From Flavobacteriales bacterium (GTDB taxonomy: Bacteria > Bacteroidota > Bacteroidia > Flavobacteriales_D > Crocinitomicaceae): 42,112 bases of DNA. How positions within the stretch are numbered: position 1 is the stretch's first letter; the number at the start of each line of letters is the position of its first letter. Of the stretch, positions 24,845 through 32,725 are shown one piece after another. The stretch is from the NCBI GenBank assembly GCA_022361195.1, contig JAKSBJ010000180.1, positions 1 through 42,112 of the forward strand, given 5' to 3'. The notes beneath the pieces are model-generated. The model was given only the letters and a program-made list of their open reading frames with translations, was not told the DNA's origin and searched no databases. Made by a program: the position numbers and the translations under genes.

Positions 24845-25237
24845 ATGAAAAAACTTGGTTTTTCACTCTTTGCAGTATTTAGTTTGTCTCTCTTTGTATT
24901 GGCTTGTGGAGATAAAATTGAATACACAGAACATACTGAAACTTTTGAAAACATTCGTCCGGACATGTTTATCATTCATGATACAACCTACTCTTTCTAC
25001 GAAGATTATGTAGTTCATGTCATTCAAAAAAATCAAACTAAAGAGGAAGAGCACATCACCATAGCATCAAGGGGATTTAATTTTGAAGCCACCATTCAGG
25101 AAGAAGAAATTCGTTTTGAATCGTCAGATCTTGAGAGTTATCAATTACTCCAAATTTCAGGTAAAGGCATCTTAAGAAGAGGTGAGTTAGATCTCTTTTA
25201 TGAGGTTTCTACTCCACCCCACCCAACCAACGTCTAG
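24845..25237 (+). CDS. Small lipoprotein of unknown function, 130 aa
   Basis: A lipobox FVLAC with the modified Cys21 is followed by about 110 residues with alternating beta strands: YEDYVVHVIQKNQTK, HITIASRGFNFEATI and YQLLQISGKGILRRGELDLFYEV. This looks like a small beta-sandwich or lipocalin-like fold. No motif identifies its job, and it has no close neighbour on the same strand besides the aminotransferase gene 74 bases further on. It reads away from rlmD, with separate promoters in the shared spacer. Confidence 0.7.
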   Translation: MKKLGFSLFAVFSLSLFVLACGDKIEYTEHTETFENIRPDMFIIHDTTYSFYEDYVVHVIQKNQTKEEEHITIASRGFNFEATIQEEEIRFESSDLESYQLLQISGKGILRRGELDLFYEVSTPPHPTNV

Positions 25238-25311
25238 CTTTATCGCTTTTTATCGCTCTTAAATTTGTCCGATTCAATAGAATTGGTTATTATCGATTGC
25301 TAATTCATTGT

Positions 25312-26583
25312 ATGCCCAACCAAAAGAGAAGAGCTTTTATCAAAAATAGCCTGCTAGGAGCAGTGGGTACTGGTGTGGGCATAAATCTGATGGCATCTTC
25401 AACAAATAATGCCAATCTTCCCCGTATTGATTTTGAAGACATTAATTGGGAAGATTTAAAGAAGCATTTTATTTTATCTGAAAAGCGGACTTATCTAAAC
25501 ACAGCAGGATTAGGGCCTTCAACGAAATCGACTATTCAAAGCGTTCATGACTGGACCATGCGCATGGAAAAGGAAAGTGAAACGGGACATGGCTGGATTA
25601 AAAGCAGCCGTCAAACTTTAGCCGATTTCTTTCACGTTCTTCCCGAGGAGATGAGTTTTACCCGCAACACTACCGAGGGAGTCAATATTATTGCTCGAGG
25701 CTTAGAATTCAAAAAGGGAGATGAAATTATTCTCACCAACCACGAACATGTTGGAGGAATTGCTCCCTGGATTTTATTACGGGAAGAGATTGGATTAGAA
25801 ATTAAAGTAGTAGAACTAGATTTGAATGGAGAAGATAATCTACGTCGAATCAAAGAAGCCATTTCCAACCGAACAAAACTATTATTTGTTTCGCATGTAA
25901 CCTGTACCAATGGTATGCAACTTCCAGTTAAAGAACTGGCTGGATTCTGTCGGTCAAAAGGAATACTAAGTTTTATTGATGGAGCTCAAGCTGTTGGGAA
26001 CATAGCAGTGAATTTAAGTGATATTGATCCCGATTTTTATGCTGCCAGTGGACACAAATGGTTATTGGGACCAAAATCTACCGGATTTTTATACATTAAC
26101 CAAAAATCCTTTTCCAAGGTAAAACCTCATTTTGTGGGGGCCTATTCGGTAGAAAATCTCGACTTTAAATCACTGAGCGTTGACTATGTACAACAAGGAA
26201 GTAGAGAAGAATATGGTACTCGTTCTACTCCTGTTACCAAGGGCTTTGAAAATGCCATTGACTTTATTGATCGATTGGGTATTGAAAGAGTCCAAAAAAG
26301 AGGAATTGACCTTTCTAATTATTTAAGAAAAAGACTAAAAGAGATTCCCAAAGTTCAGCTTTTATCTCCTGAAAACCCTAACTATCAATCAGCCATTTTA
26401 ACCTTTAAAATTGATGGTATTGATTATAAAGATGTTCAATCCAAACTACATAAAGAATTCAAGTGCAGAACCAGAGCTATTTATGAAGCCGATTTAATGG
26501 GAATTCGCGTTTCTTGCGGAATTCACTTAACCTACAAAGATTTAGATCATTTAATTGATTCCATCCGAAGTATTTCCTCCTAA
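25312..26583 (+). CDS. Tat-exported class V aminotransferase (isopenicillin-N epimerase/cysteine desulfurase-like)
   Basis: The start MPNQKRRAFIKNSLLGAVGTG has a twin-arginine signal (R-R-x-F-I-K followed by a mild hydrophobic segment), so this folded, cofactor-loaded enzyme is predicted to cross the membrane by Tat. The catalytic domain is fold-type I: TRNTTEGVNIIARGL near the N-terminus, the aspartate FIDGAQAVGN, and the PLP lysine in YAASGHKWLLGPKSTGFLYI. TRSTPVTKGFENAID and VSCGIHLTYKDLDHLIDSI complete it. Such proteins are annotated as isopenicillin-N epimerase-like; the true substrate is unknown. The GNAT gene overlaps its stop by one base (TAATG). Confidence 0.88.
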   Translation: MPNQKRRAFIKNSLLGAVGTGVGINLMASSTNNANLPRIDFEDINWEDLKKHFILSEKRTYLNTAGLGPSTKSTIQSVHDWTMRMEKESETGHGWIKSSRQTLADFFHVLPEEMSFTRNTTEGVNIIARGLEFKKGDEIILTNHEHVGGIAPWILLREEIGLEIKVVELDLNGEDNLRRIKEAISNRTKLLFVSHVTCTNGMQLPVKELAGFCRSKGILSFIDGAQAVGNIAVNLSDIDPDFYAASGHKWLLGPKSTGFLYINQKSFSKVKPHFVGAYSVENLDFKSLSVDYVQQGSREEYGTRSTPVTKGFENAIDFIDRLGIERVQKRGIDLSNYLRKRLKEIPKVQLLSPENPNYQSAILTFKIDGIDYKDVQSKLHKEFKCRTRAIYEADLMGIRVSCGIHLTYKDLDHLIDSIRSISS

Positions 26584-27074
26584 TGCTCACTATTCACAAT
26601 GCTACATCATTAAACGACTTGCTGATCATTGAAAAGCTGTCACAAGAGATTTTTCATGAGCATTATGACACTTATATGGACGAAGATCATGTCGATTTTT
26701 TTCTTCAAAAATACATGTCCATTCATGCCTTATCTCAACAAGTTGAAGAAGGTTATTTACATTACCTTTTAAAATCAGGTGAAACTCCCATAGGTTTTCT
26801 AAGTCTCCTTCCGTCTCCAACTAAAATGTTACTCTCAAAACTTTATGTTCACCAACAATACAGAGGGTTAAAAATTGGAAAAAAGGCGCTTGATTTCACC
26901 ATTAACCTAGCCCAGTCAAAAGCGTTAAAGGTTTTAGAGCTCATTGTGAATCAAAATAATCACAGAGGAATCAACTTTTACAAACGAGAGGGATTCAATA
27001 TTGAAAAAGCCGTACGTCATCATTTTGAAAATGGTCATTCAGAAGATGATTATTTAATGCGTCTTGAGTTGTAA
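26583..27074 (+). CDS. GNAT-family N-acetyltransferase, 163 aa
   Basis: This is a cytosolic acetyl-CoA-dependent acetyltransferase. The CoA-binding motif A is present as LSKLYVHQQYRGLKIGKKALDF (Q/R-x-x-G-x-G/A pattern with QYRGLKIG), and motif B as LELIVNQNNHRGINFYKREGF. The length is normal. The substrate cannot be named. It is translated with the Tat-exported aminotransferase (stop/start overlap) and is followed 44 bases later by a YjdI-type iron-sulfur protein. Confidence 0.88.
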   Translation: MLTIHNATSLNDLLIIEKLSQEIFHEHYDTYMDEDHVDFFLQKYMSIHALSQQVEEGYLHYLLKSGETPIGFLSLLPSPTKMLLSKLYVHQQYRGLKIGKKALDFTINLAQSKALKVLELIVNQNNHRGINFYKREGFNIEKAVRHHFENGHSEDDYLMRLEL

Positions 27075-27118
27075 TTTCAAACAAATAATTGCCTATTTTT
27101 AAGGTAAATTCATCCGAC

Positions 27119-27325
27119 ATGACAAAAGAATACGAAAAAGACGACATTACTGTTGTCTGGAAAAAAGAACTATGCGTTCATGCAGCTAAATGTGCCAAAG
27201 GATTACCAGCCGTCTTTAAACCTAAGGATCGTCCCTGGATTCAAACCGAAGGAGCTACAAAAGAAGAAATTATCAATCAGGTTCATCAATGCCCTTCAGG
27301 AGCACTTTCCATTAAAGGTGAATAA
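27119..27325 (+). CDS. YjdI-type (Fer4_19) 4Fe-4S mono-cluster protein, 68 aa
   Basis: The short protein matches the divergent ferredoxin-like family that includes E. coli YjdI. Three cysteines are placed as ELCVHAAKC (Cys19, Cys25) and HQCPSGAL (Cys58), with RPWIQ between. The family is thought to bind one iron-sulfur cluster, with a fourth ligand that may be His21; the function is not known. I start at ATG 27119, because the frame's earlier TTG at 27089 has no support. The following gene begins with a GTG 8 bases inside this one, so they are translated together. Confidence 0.82.
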   Translation: MTKEYEKDDITVVWKKELCVHAAKCAKGLPAVFKPKDRPWIQTEGATKEEIINQVHQCPSGALSIKGE

Positions 27326-28043
27326 GATATTCTTCATTTTAACACTCCTTTCTGCCACTGCTTTTACACAAAGCAAAATAGAAACAGTTACAATTAAATC
27401 AGATGATTTTGTTGAGGAGTTTGACTTAAAAATTGAAGAAGATACGGTAAAACACGGTCCTTATAAGAAGTACAAAAAAGGAGCTTTAATTGAATATGGT
27501 ACTTATTTGTATGGGAAGCGAAATCATGTTTGGACCTATTACCACGCTAACGGTAAAAAACAAGCTGAAGGACTCTTCATTGACAACGAACAAGGCGGAC
27601 TATGGTCTTACTATGACCAGAACGGAAATCTGGTTCAAAAATACAATCATACAACCGATAGTTTGCATTTTTTTGTTCGTCATAACCCTAATGAACAACA
27701 CTTTTTTAGGGAAGAAGGGAAAGACAGCACCTCCATTATGATGGACTCTCCTCCTCTCTTTATTGGTGGACTGCAATATGCGGTAGACCTAGCTTATGAC
27801 TGTGTCACTTATCCAGAAACGGCAAAGGTTAATCAAACAGAGGGAATGGCATATATTACTTTATGGATTACAACCGACGGAAAGGCTATTGAACACCGCA
27901 TTCACAAGGATCCGGGAGATGGCTGTGCCGAAGAAGCCTTAAAATGTATTAAAGCACTTCCAGACGAATGGATTCCGGGTACTATTAATGGAAAAAAGGT
28001 TGAAACCAAATTGTTTTTCCCCATCCATTTTCGCTTGAATTAA
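27318..28043 (+). CDS. Exported MORN-repeat protein with TonB C-terminal domain
   Basis: A GTG at 27318 gives a signal peptide (VNKIFFILTLLSATAFTQS). Residues ~40-105 contain MORN/YwqK-like turns (HGPYKKYKKGALIEYGTYL, ANGKKQAEGLF, GGLWSYYDQNGNLV). Residues ~155-241 are a TonB C-terminal domain: YPETAKVNQTEGMAYITLWITTDG, ALKCIKALPDEWIPG and KLFFPIHFRL. In TonB the C-terminal domain touches outer-membrane receptors while the N-terminus is anchored in the inner membrane. Here the leader could be a cleaved signal and there is no long proline-rich linker, so energy coupling is doubtful. An in-frame frame extending to 27153 is rejected as it runs through the previous gene. Confidence 0.82.
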   Translation: MNKIFFILTLLSATAFTQSKIETVTIKSDDFVEEFDLKIEEDTVKHGPYKKYKKGALIEYGTYLYGKRNHVWTYYHANGKKQAEGLFIDNEQGGLWSYYDQNGNLVQKYNHTTDSLHFFVRHNPNEQHFFREEGKDSTSIMMDSPPLFIGGLQYAVDLAYDCVTYPETAKVNQTEGMAYITLWITTDGKAIEHRIHKDPGDGCAEEALKCIKALPDEWIPGTINGKKVETKLFFPIHFRLN

Positions 28044-28063
28044 AACCAGTACTTCCAAATCCT

Positions 28064-28071
28064 TATTTTTG
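28064..28071 (+). promoter_or_regulatory. -7 promoter box TATTTTTG of the alkaline phosphatase gene
   Basis: An exact TAnnTTTG match ends 17 bases before the ATG at 28089. A TTG lies 26 bases upstream, somewhat further than the usual 17-23. Confidence 0.4.
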
Positions 28072-28088
28072 TTTTCAAACCCCATCTT

Positions 28089-29192
28089 ATGATCAGATCT
28101 TTAAAAAAAATCACACTTCTTTTTTCAACATGCCTAACCTCAATGGCAATACTAGCTCAACAGCCTAAAAATGTTATTTTGATGATTGGTGATGGAATGG
28201 GATTGACACAAATGTCGACTATTTTCTATTTTGGAAATACCGAAGAAAATTTTAGCCGTTTTTATACCATTGGTTTGATGAATACTTCTCCGGAACAAAG
28301 CTTAATTACAGATTCTGCTGCTGGAGCAACCGCTTTTGCAACCGGACTAAAAACCTATAATGGAGCCATATCCGTAGACACAAACAAAGTAGCCATTCAA
28401 AATGTAGCAGAGCGCTTGAATGATGATGAAATTTCAATAGGATTGGTAGCCACCTCAGGAATTACGCATGCAACTCCTGCTTGTTTCTATGCTCATGCCG
28501 AGCATCGTAATCAAAAAGACACTATTGCTTATCAATTGTCTCAATCAAATATTGACTTCTTTGCAGGAGGTGGACTTCAATACTTCTATCCTCAAAATCG
28601 TAAAGATGGTATTGATGTTTTGAAACTTTTAAAGGACAATGGATTCTCTATTGATACGACAGCCTTAAATAAAGACCTTTTAAGTGAGGATAAAGTAGGA
28701 TACTTTTTAGCTCAGGGAGGTTTACCTTCTAAATTGGAAGGGCGTGATAACTATTTAAAGGAAGCGACAGAAATGGCCATTGAATTCCTTTCAAAAAAAG
28801 AAGGAGGCTTCTTTTTAATGGTTGAAGGTTCTCAAATCGATTGGGAAGGACATGCTGCCAACGCTCACGGAATTATTGAAGAAGTAAAAGACTTTGATCA
28901 AGCCATTGGAGCAGCTTTGGATTTTGCTGAAAAGGATGGTGAAACCCTGGTTATTGTTACTGCCGACCATGAAACCGGAGGATTTGCTTTAGCTCCGGAC
29001 ATTCAAGACAATCATTGGAAGTATGATACCATTGTAGGGCAATTTTATGAAGGAGCCAAATCTCTTTCTTACGCAGCACATACCACAACTTTAATTCCGG
29101 TATATGCTTACGGACCTTCATCGGCATCTTTTGGAGGTTTTTATCAAAACAATGATATTTTCCATAAAATTATGGAAGCCGCTAAGTGGTAA
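28089..29192 (+). CDS. Alkaline phosphatase (PhoA-family), 367 aa
   Basis: This secreted metalloenzyme releases phosphate from phosphomonoesters. The signal peptide ends near SMAILAQ. Metal and catalytic residues are visible: Asp35 in LMIGDGMGL, the nucleophile Ser76 in TDSAAGATAFATG, the EGSQIDWEGHAAN metal site, TADHETGG and the final His in AAHTTTLIPVYAYG. The length of 367 is compact compared with E. coli PhoA (471), as in many Bacteroidota versions. There is no evident pho box in the spacer. The gene is followed 67 bases later by the CARDB gene. Confidence 0.93.
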   Translation: MIRSLKKITLLFSTCLTSMAILAQQPKNVILMIGDGMGLTQMSTIFYFGNTEENFSRFYTIGLMNTSPEQSLITDSAAGATAFATGLKTYNGAISVDTNKVAIQNVAERLNDDEISIGLVATSGITHATPACFYAHAEHRNQKDTIAYQLSQSNIDFFAGGGLQYFYPQNRKDGIDVLKLLKDNGFSIDTTALNKDLLSEDKVGYFLAQGGLPSKLEGRDNYLKEATEMAIEFLSKKEGGFFLMVEGSQIDWEGHAANAHGIIEEVKDFDQAIGAALDFAEKDGETLVIVTADHETGGFALAPDIQDNHWKYDTIVGQFYEGAKSLSYAAHTTTLIPVYAYGPSSASFGGFYQNNDIFHKIMEAAKW

Positions 29193-29259
29193 AAACTACG
29201 TAATTTCCCCTATTTCTTTTGGTTATTAGAATTTCTACTTTTATTCAAAAGAAAACAAG

Positions 29260-29763
29260 ATGACCAAACAAATTTTTACAAAAACATTGCTATTCCTAGC
29301 TTTATTCCTTTTTTCCACCTCTTCTTTCGAACAAAAAAAGGCCGATTTACGTATTAAGGATATAGAATACCCAGATGTATCAGAAAGTGGCGGCACAGAC
29401 ATCTATATTATTGTTAGTAATAAGGGAAATGCCACTGCCGAAAACGTTGAAGTAAAGGTATGGGATGTAGACCTTTTCCTGAATGAAGCGATTGATGCCT
29501 GGGGAATTGATGAAGGCGATTATTGGATCTTTGAGGAAAACGCAGCACGAGCTGAAGATGGCCAACGGGATTACGATGACGATTGGGAAAAAACCGTCAT
29601 TATTCCGAAACTTGAAGCAGGTGAAACTGTTCGTATCCATGTCCACGTGGATCACTGGATTTATGATAGTAATTGTGAAGTTGGGGCTGAAGTAGATCCT
29701 AATCAAAAAATTGACGAAAAGGATGAAGGAAATAACAAAAAAGGATTCTTCGCCGGCGGATAA
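29260..29763 (+). CDS. Exported CARDB-domain protein, 167 aa
   Basis: A signal peptide (KTLLFLALFLFSTSSFEQ) is followed by a single CARDB (APHP) immunoglobulin-like adhesion domain: ADLRIKDIEYPD, DIYIIVSNKGNATAENVEVKVWDVD, then VIIPKLEAGETVRIHVHV and VDPNQKIDEKDEGNNKK. The pattern 'N-x-G-x-A-x-x-x-V-x-V' and 'D-x-x-x-x-I-x-E-x-x-E-x-N-N' is the family hallmark. It probably sits on the cell surface or in the periplasm and contacts another protein or a sugar. The following acetyltransferase gene overlaps its last 41 bases. Confidence 0.82.
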   Translation: MTKQIFTKTLLFLALFLFSTSSFEQKKADLRIKDIEYPDVSESGGTDIYIIVSNKGNATAENVEVKVWDVDLFLNEAIDAWGIDEGDYWIFEENAARAEDGQRDYDDDWEKTVIIPKLEAGETVRIHVHVDHWIYDSNCEVGAEVDPNQKIDEKDEGNNKKGFFAGG

Positions 29764-30271
29764 AAAAGTCGGTGAAACCAATCGTTTAATCCTAATGCAT
29801 TTACAGGAAAGCGATTATCCTTTTATTCTTGAATTACTCAATAGTCCATCATGGATTAGGTATATTGGAAACAAGAACATTAAAACCAAAGCTGAAGCTA
29901 AAAAATACATTCTTAACGGTCCTGTTAAAAGCTACGAAGAAAACGACTTTGGGCTCTATAAACTTTGTTTAAAAGAAGATTTAACGCCTGTTGGTATTTG
30001 TGGTTTGGTAAAACGTGATGAACTAACCATCCCTGATTTAGGTTATGCCTTGCTCGAAAACTTTCATGGAAAACGATATGCTTATGAGGCATCAGAATGG
30101 GTTTTAAACATAGAGTGTAAAAAACTAAAAATCAAAAAAATACTGGCCATTGTTTCAGACAATAATAAGCGTTCAATTCAGCTATTAGAGGGGCATGGAT
30201 TCGTTTATCGAAAAAAACATTCTTTCAAATTAGCGAACAACATTTCACTTTACTGCAAAACTTTTTTATAA
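29723..30271 (+). CDS. GNAT-family N-acetyltransferase (RimJ/RimL-like), 182 aa
   Basis: The protein opens with NRLILMHLQESDYPFILELLNSPSWIRYIGNK, the start of RimJ/RimL-type acetyltransferases. PVGICGLVKRD is motif C/D, PDLGYALLENFHGKRYAYEASEWVL holds the CoA loop, and VSDNNKRSIQLLEGHGFVY ends it. Family members acetylate protein N-termini or small amines. ATG 29723 is the first ATG and overlaps the previous gene by 41 bases; an upstream TTG at 29711 would add four residues. The product is cytosolic, although its neighbour is exported. Confidence 0.85.
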   Translation: MKEITKKDSSPADKKVGETNRLILMHLQESDYPFILELLNSPSWIRYIGNKNIKTKAEAKKYILNGPVKSYEENDFGLYKLCLKEDLTPVGICGLVKRDELTIPDLGYALLENFHGKRYAYEASEWVLNIECKKLKIKKILAIVSDNNKRSIQLLEGHGFVYRKKHSFKLANNISLYCKTFL

Positions 30272-30277
30272 AGCCAT

Positions 30278-30285
30278 TACATTTG
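30278..30285 (+). promoter_or_regulatory. -7 promoter box TACATTTG of the CocE-type gene
   Basis: An exact TAnnTTTG match ends 14 bases before the ATG at 30300. No TTG at the proper distance upstream was found, so the -33 half is missing or weak. It suggests the hydrolase is transcribed on its own. Confidence 0.35.
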
Positions 30286-30299
30286 TAAAAAATTGGCGC

Positions 30300-32210
30300 A
30301 TGTTATTCCCTCCTCGCACTCAACAAGCTGTTATAAGCTTTGTTAGTTGTATTATTTTAGTTTTTACCTTTTTCTCCTGTTCAACAGAGCAGGATTCAAC
30401 CCCCAAAGAAAATCACTTTAGTCAAGCGGACTATACTAAAACGGAGACCTATGTTGAAATGCGGGACGGAATAAAACTCTGGACCACGATTTATTCTCCC
30501 AAAGACACTACTCAGGATTATCCGGTTCTTTTAAAACGGACTCCATATAGCTGTGCACCTTATGGAAAAGATACCATGCCTGCCAATATCATGCACAATC
30601 CTGATTTAATCGCTTCTGGATACCATTTTATAATTCAGGATGTAAGAGGACGATGGATGAGCGAAGGGAAATATGAAAATGTAAAACCACCCTACTCCTT
30701 TGAAAATCCTGAACGTACAGATGAAGTAACAGATTCATGGGATACTTTTGAATGGCTCCAAAACAATTTAAAAAATTACAACGGAAATGCCGGAATGTAT
30801 GGTAATTCCTATCCAGGATGGACAACCTTGGTTGGAGCGCGATCTAACCATCCAAGCTTAAAAGCAGTAATTGCAATGGCGCCAGTAACCAACTTTTATT
30901 TTGAGGATTTTAATCGTTACGGCCTATTTGCTTTGAATTATGTTCCGGTTATTAACTTTTTTGGAACACAGCACAACGGTCCAACCTCAGAAACATGGTG
31001 GCCTGAGCGAGATACACTTTGGAATGATGAGGAAAATGATGTCTCAGAACCTTATTATGAGTTCTTTTTGGAACGAATGGCCCTCACCAATTTTGATGAT
31101 ATCCTGGATTCAACCAATTTCTTCTGGAAAAATATCCGAAGCCATTCTGCTTATGACGAATTCCACCAAAAAAGAGATTGGATTCAACATTTAGATAGTA
31201 TTAACTGTCATGTTATGATTGCCGGAGGGTTCAACGACGAGCAAAACCTCTATGGGAATCTGAATTCGTATAAAAAAATTGCTCAGCATTCTGATAAAGC
31301 TCAATTGCTTCTTGGCCCATGGTCACACGGTCATAACAAACGTCGTGATAGCCTTTATTATCTTGGAAACATCTTTTTGGGAGCCGACCTGGGTAAAAAC
31401 TACCAGGAAAATGAAGAGTTTGAATATTTTGAATATCATCTTAAAGGGCGTGGAACGCCTCCCGATTTTAAAGTAAAACTCTATGATAATGGAACACTTA
31501 GCTGGCATGAGTTTGATAAATTTCCTGCTACTCCTAATCAGGAAAAAGTGTTGTTCCTTGATGAAAATGGTAATTTGAATGACAATACCCCTGAGAATCA
31601 AAAAGCACGTGAGTTTGTCGCGGACCCTTTTCATCCTGTTCCTTACCTCGAGGAAAATGATTTTCATCGCATGGCGCCTAAAAAGTACTTTACAGACGAT
31701 CAACGATTTTTAAATGAACGAGAGGATGTGTTGAGCTGGACGTCAGAACCTTTGGAAGAAGACTTGACCGTTCTAGGAGAGATAAAAGCCCTCATCGAAT
31801 TTGCTACGGACCATGAAGATGCTGATTTATACGTTAAGGTAATTGACGTTTATCCAGAAGACAGAGCAGATGAAGAAACTGATTTGGAAGGAATCAATTA
31901 CAAAGGTTATCAACGTTTGGTAAGATTGGGATACATTAGAGGACGATACAGAGAATCTTTTGAAGCTGGAAAGCCTTTTGTATCAGGAGAAAAAACAAGT
32001 GTTCAAGTACCTTTATTAGATGTTTTTCATACCTTTAAGAAAGGACACCGGATCATGGTTCAGATTCAGAGTTCAATGTTTCCGCTGTTTGATTTGAATC
32101 CGCAAAAGTATGTGGAAGACATCTATCAAGCTGAAAAAGGTGATTTTGAAAAAGCGAAACATAGCATTTATCAAGACAGTAAGATTATCTTGCCTATCAT
32201 GGAGTTATAA
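30300..32210 (+). CDS. CocE/NonD-type serine hydrolase, lipoprotein
   Basis: The leader ends at TFFSC (Cys27), so the mature enzyme is lipid-anchored. It belongs to the X-Pro dipeptidyl-peptidase S15 / CocE / glutaryl-7-ACA acylase group. VEMRDGIKLWTTIYSPKD starts the alpha/beta-hydrolase, QDVRGRWMSEGKY is the oxyanion region, GMYGNSYPGW holds the nucleophile Ser170, and the C-terminal beta-jelly-roll contains SWTSEPLEEDLTVLGEIKALIEFAT and GHRIMVQIQSS. It probably cleaves an ester or amide of an extracellular substrate; the target is unknown. Its last ~100 bases overlap the next gene. Confidence 0.92.
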   Translation: MLFPPRTQQAVISFVSCIILVFTFFSCSTEQDSTPKENHFSQADYTKTETYVEMRDGIKLWTTIYSPKDTTQDYPVLLKRTPYSCAPYGKDTMPANIMHNPDLIASGYHFIIQDVRGRWMSEGKYENVKPPYSFENPERTDEVTDSWDTFEWLQNNLKNYNGNAGMYGNSYPGWTTLVGARSNHPSLKAVIAMAPVTNFYFEDFNRYGLFALNYVPVINFFGTQHNGPTSETWWPERDTLWNDEENDVSEPYYEFFLERMALTNFDDILDSTNFFWKNIRSHSAYDEFHQKRDWIQHLDSINCHVMIAGGFNDEQNLYGNLNSYKKIAQHSDKAQLLLGPWSHGHNKRRDSLYYLGNIFLGADLGKNYQENEEFEYFEYHLKGRGTPPDFKVKLYDNGTLSWHEFDKFPATPNQEKVLFLDENGNLNDNTPENQKAREFVADPFHPVPYLEENDFHRMAPKKYFTDDQRFLNEREDVLSWTSEPLEEDLTVLGEIKALIEFATDHEDADLYVKVIDVYPEDRADEETDLEGINYKGYQRLVRLGYIRGRYRESFEAGKPFVSGEKTSVQVPLLDVFHTFKKGHRIMVQIQSSMFPLFDLNPQKYVEDIYQAEKGDFEKAKHSIYQDSKIILPIMEL

Positions 32211-32718
32211 GCCAGTCGCCCTACTTCTTTTTCTCATTTCTTTCCAGGCCCAAGCCAAAATCAAAGTAAAAATTGTGGATGAAGTAGCTATCCATGAAGT
32301 ATTTGGATTGGATGCTAAGTTGATTGAAGATGATTTAGAAGAAGAGGATTTTCATACCAAAAGTATTCTTTACTCCGTTTTGGGATTACATCCTGCCAGC
32401 CCTGACTCTTTAAAAGCTCCAGGAATTCAGTACTTAGATGAGTGTATTGCCGGCCTTTCAGAATTAAGACGTCGGAACAAAAAAATCAAATCAATTGGCT
32501 TTAAATTGATAGATGGTTTTTTCATTACTGAAGAGGATGATTTCATTTATCATGAAGATCCTGCTGCTTATATCAAAGAAAGCAGATCAATTAATATCAA
32601 CCGTTTTATTGGTCGATACCAACAAACCATTGAGCAAATATTTGGTAGTATCAACCTTTATGTCTGTGGTATGAAATGGCGAAGAATTGTTCCACCAGGA
32701 GAAGAAATAGAGCGTTAA
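32110..32718 (+). CDS. Exported protein of unknown function overlapping the CocE gene
   Basis: The frame opens at ATG 32110 and reads 202 residues to TAA at 32718, beginning 101 bases inside the CocE-type gene. A hydrophobic stretch KPVALLLFLISFQAQAKI would be a signal peptide, but from ATG 32110 it follows an n-region of 33 basic residues. A TTG at 32146 would still leave 21 residues. So the true start is unclear: a non-standard codon nearer to the hydrophobic core, or a frame artefact, is possible. The mature part (VDEVAIHEVFGLD, FHTKSILYSVLGL) matches no family I know. It converges with the LytTR regulator at 7 bases. Confidence 0.55.
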   Translation: MWKTSIKLKKVILKKRNIAFIKTVRLSCLSWSYKPVALLLFLISFQAQAKIKVKIVDEVAIHEVFGLDAKLIEDDLEEEDFHTKSILYSVLGLHPASPDSLKAPGIQYLDECIAGLSELRRRNKKIKSIGFKLIDGFFITEEDDFIYHEDPAAYIKESRSININRFIGRYQQTIEQIFGSINLYVCGMKWRRIVPPGEEIER

Positions 32719-32725
32719 ATCAACA

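Noticed and set aside
25238..25264. Direct repeat TTTATCGCT x2 after the small lipoprotein gene
   Set aside because: Two copies of nine bases do not form a hairpin or a recognised site; probably chance in AT-rich DNA.
29380..29781. 133-codon minus-strand frame across the CARDB gene
   Set aside because: It is antisense to a gene with a signal peptide and a recognisable CARDB pattern; no family features of its own.
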